In this document: positions 5,526 to 6,118 of the stretch, piece by piece
Layout of the letters: the number at the start of each line of letters is the position of its first letter
How positions within the stretch are numbered: the first letter of the stretch is position 1
Source: DATARH01 sp046724035
GTDB taxonomy: Bacteria; Pseudomonadota; Alphaproteobacteria; ATCC43930; CGMCC-115725
Direction of reading: 5' to 3'
DNA length: 6,118 bases
Assembly (NCBI GenBank): GCA_046724035.1
Contig: JBKOVT010000251.1
Coordinates: 1 to 6,118, forward strand
Made by a program: the position numbers and the translations under genes
The notes under the pieces: model-generated
Databases searched by the model: none
Told to the model about the DNA's origin: nothing
The model's input: the letters and a program-made list of their open reading frames with translations, nothing else

Positions 5526-6118
5526 ATGAACATCGCCGATGTGATCGCCGTCGCGGGCCGGGCCGGTTTCTTCAACCGCGATCTCGCGGCGGTGAAGGGC
5601 GGCGCGAAGGCGGACGGCTTCGCCTATCCGGGTCCGCCCGTCAGCGCCGGCTTCACCCGCATCGTCCAGCCCGGCAAGGCGATCTCGGTCATGTTGCTGC
5701 TCGAGGACGGCCAGGTCGCATTCGGCGACTGCATGGACGTGATCCTGTCGGGCGTCGCCGGCCGCGACCCGCTGTTCCGCGCCGAGGACCATCTCGCCTT
5801 TATGCAAACGACGCTGTGCGAACGGCTGCGCGGGCGCCCGGTCGGCCAATTCCGTCCGTTGGCCGAGGAAATCGACTGCGGCGAACATCAGGGTAAGCCG
5901 CTCCACACCGCCTTGCGCTATGGCGTGACGCAAGCGCTATTGCACGCCACGGCACTCGCCAGCCATTGCACGATGGCCGAGATCGTCGCCCGCGAATATG
6001 GCTGCGACATCGCGACCGCGCCCTTGCCGATCCTCGCCTCCTGTCACAAGGAGGATGTGCAGATGATCGACCGCATGATCCTGAAGCGGGTCGAGCTTCT
6101 GCCGCACGCCTCGTTCCA
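5526..6118 (+). CDS. Methylaspartate ammonia-lyase homologue, N-terminal half, cut by window edge
   Basis: The visible 197 residues belong to the methylaspartate ammonia-lyase (MAL) family in the enolase superfamily. Known members reversibly remove ammonia from 3-methylaspartate to give mesaconate, using Mg2+. Alignment from memory to the Clostridium tetanomorphum enzyme shows family blocks at matching positions: DGFAYPGPPVSAGFT (30-44), LLLEDGQVAFGDC (57-69), SGVAGRDPLF (75-84), LHTALRYGVTQALL (126-139), and ELLPHA with His194, the residue proposed as one of the two general acid/base groups. The N-terminal capping domain occupies about 1-160 and the barrel begins after it. Pocket positions differ: Ile73 and Ser172 replace Gln73 and Gln172, and the loop after 172 (CHKEDV) replaces SGDDRY. 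A full member is about 413 residues, so the metal ligands and Lys331 lie outside the window. ATG 5526 has a strong AGGAGGT (5513-5519) 6 nt upstream. The family is clear; true 3-methylaspartate specificity is doubtful. Confidence 0.9.
   Translation, partial: MNIADVIAVAGRAGFFNRDLAAVKGGAKADGFAYPGPPVSAGFTRIVQPGKAISVMLLLEDGQVAFGDCMDVILSGVAGRDPLFRAEDHLAFMQTTLCERLRGRPVGQFRPLAEEIDCGEHQGKPLHTALRYGVTQALLHATALASHCTMAEIVAREYGCDIATAPLPILASCHKEDVQMIDRMILKRVELLPHASF

Overview
The window is GC-rich double-stranded DNA that looks like a bacterial chromosome. The protein sequences, the dense packing, the third-position G/C preference and the intergenic palindromes all suggest an alphaproteobacterium (Rhizobiales or Rhodospirillales-like). 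This is a judgement from recalled family resemblance, and genus cannot be read from the sequence. No rRNA, tRNA, CRISPR array, insertion sequence or phage gene is visible.

Left half, minus strand, read from about 3000 down to 1: a classical short-chain dehydrogenase (2268-2996), then a 258-bp gap holding the probable ilvD leader, then ilvD encoding dihydroxy-acid dehydratase (273-2009), then the 5' part of crcB/fluC encoding a fluoride channel (1-217, running off the left edge). The ilvD leader holds three copies of one 9-bp arm that can form two mutually exclusive hairpins.

Middle: a divergent intergenic region (2997-3286) separates the minus-strand block from the plus-strand block. It carries a pair of REP-like palindromes in opposite orientation. 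A small orphan lipoprotein gene (3287-3631) follows.

Right half, plus strand: a thiamine-diphosphate enzyme of the acetolactate-synthase/decarboxylase fold (3788-5431), then a 94-bp spacer with two hairpins, then the 5' half of a methylaspartate ammonia-lyase homologue (5526-6118, running off the right edge). The lyase aligns with characterised 3-methylaspartate ammonia-lyases without gaps over the recalled stretches and keeps His194. The positions equivalent to the substrate-pocket residues Gln73 and Gln172 are Ile and Ser. This pair is the most interesting part of the window: a divergent lyase probably co-transcribed with an uncharacterised ThDP enzyme, suggesting a small catabolic or biosynthetic pathway with an unknown substrate. 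ilvD and the ThDP enzyme are divergently placed and separated by other genes, so nothing indicates that they form one branched-chain amino-acid operon.
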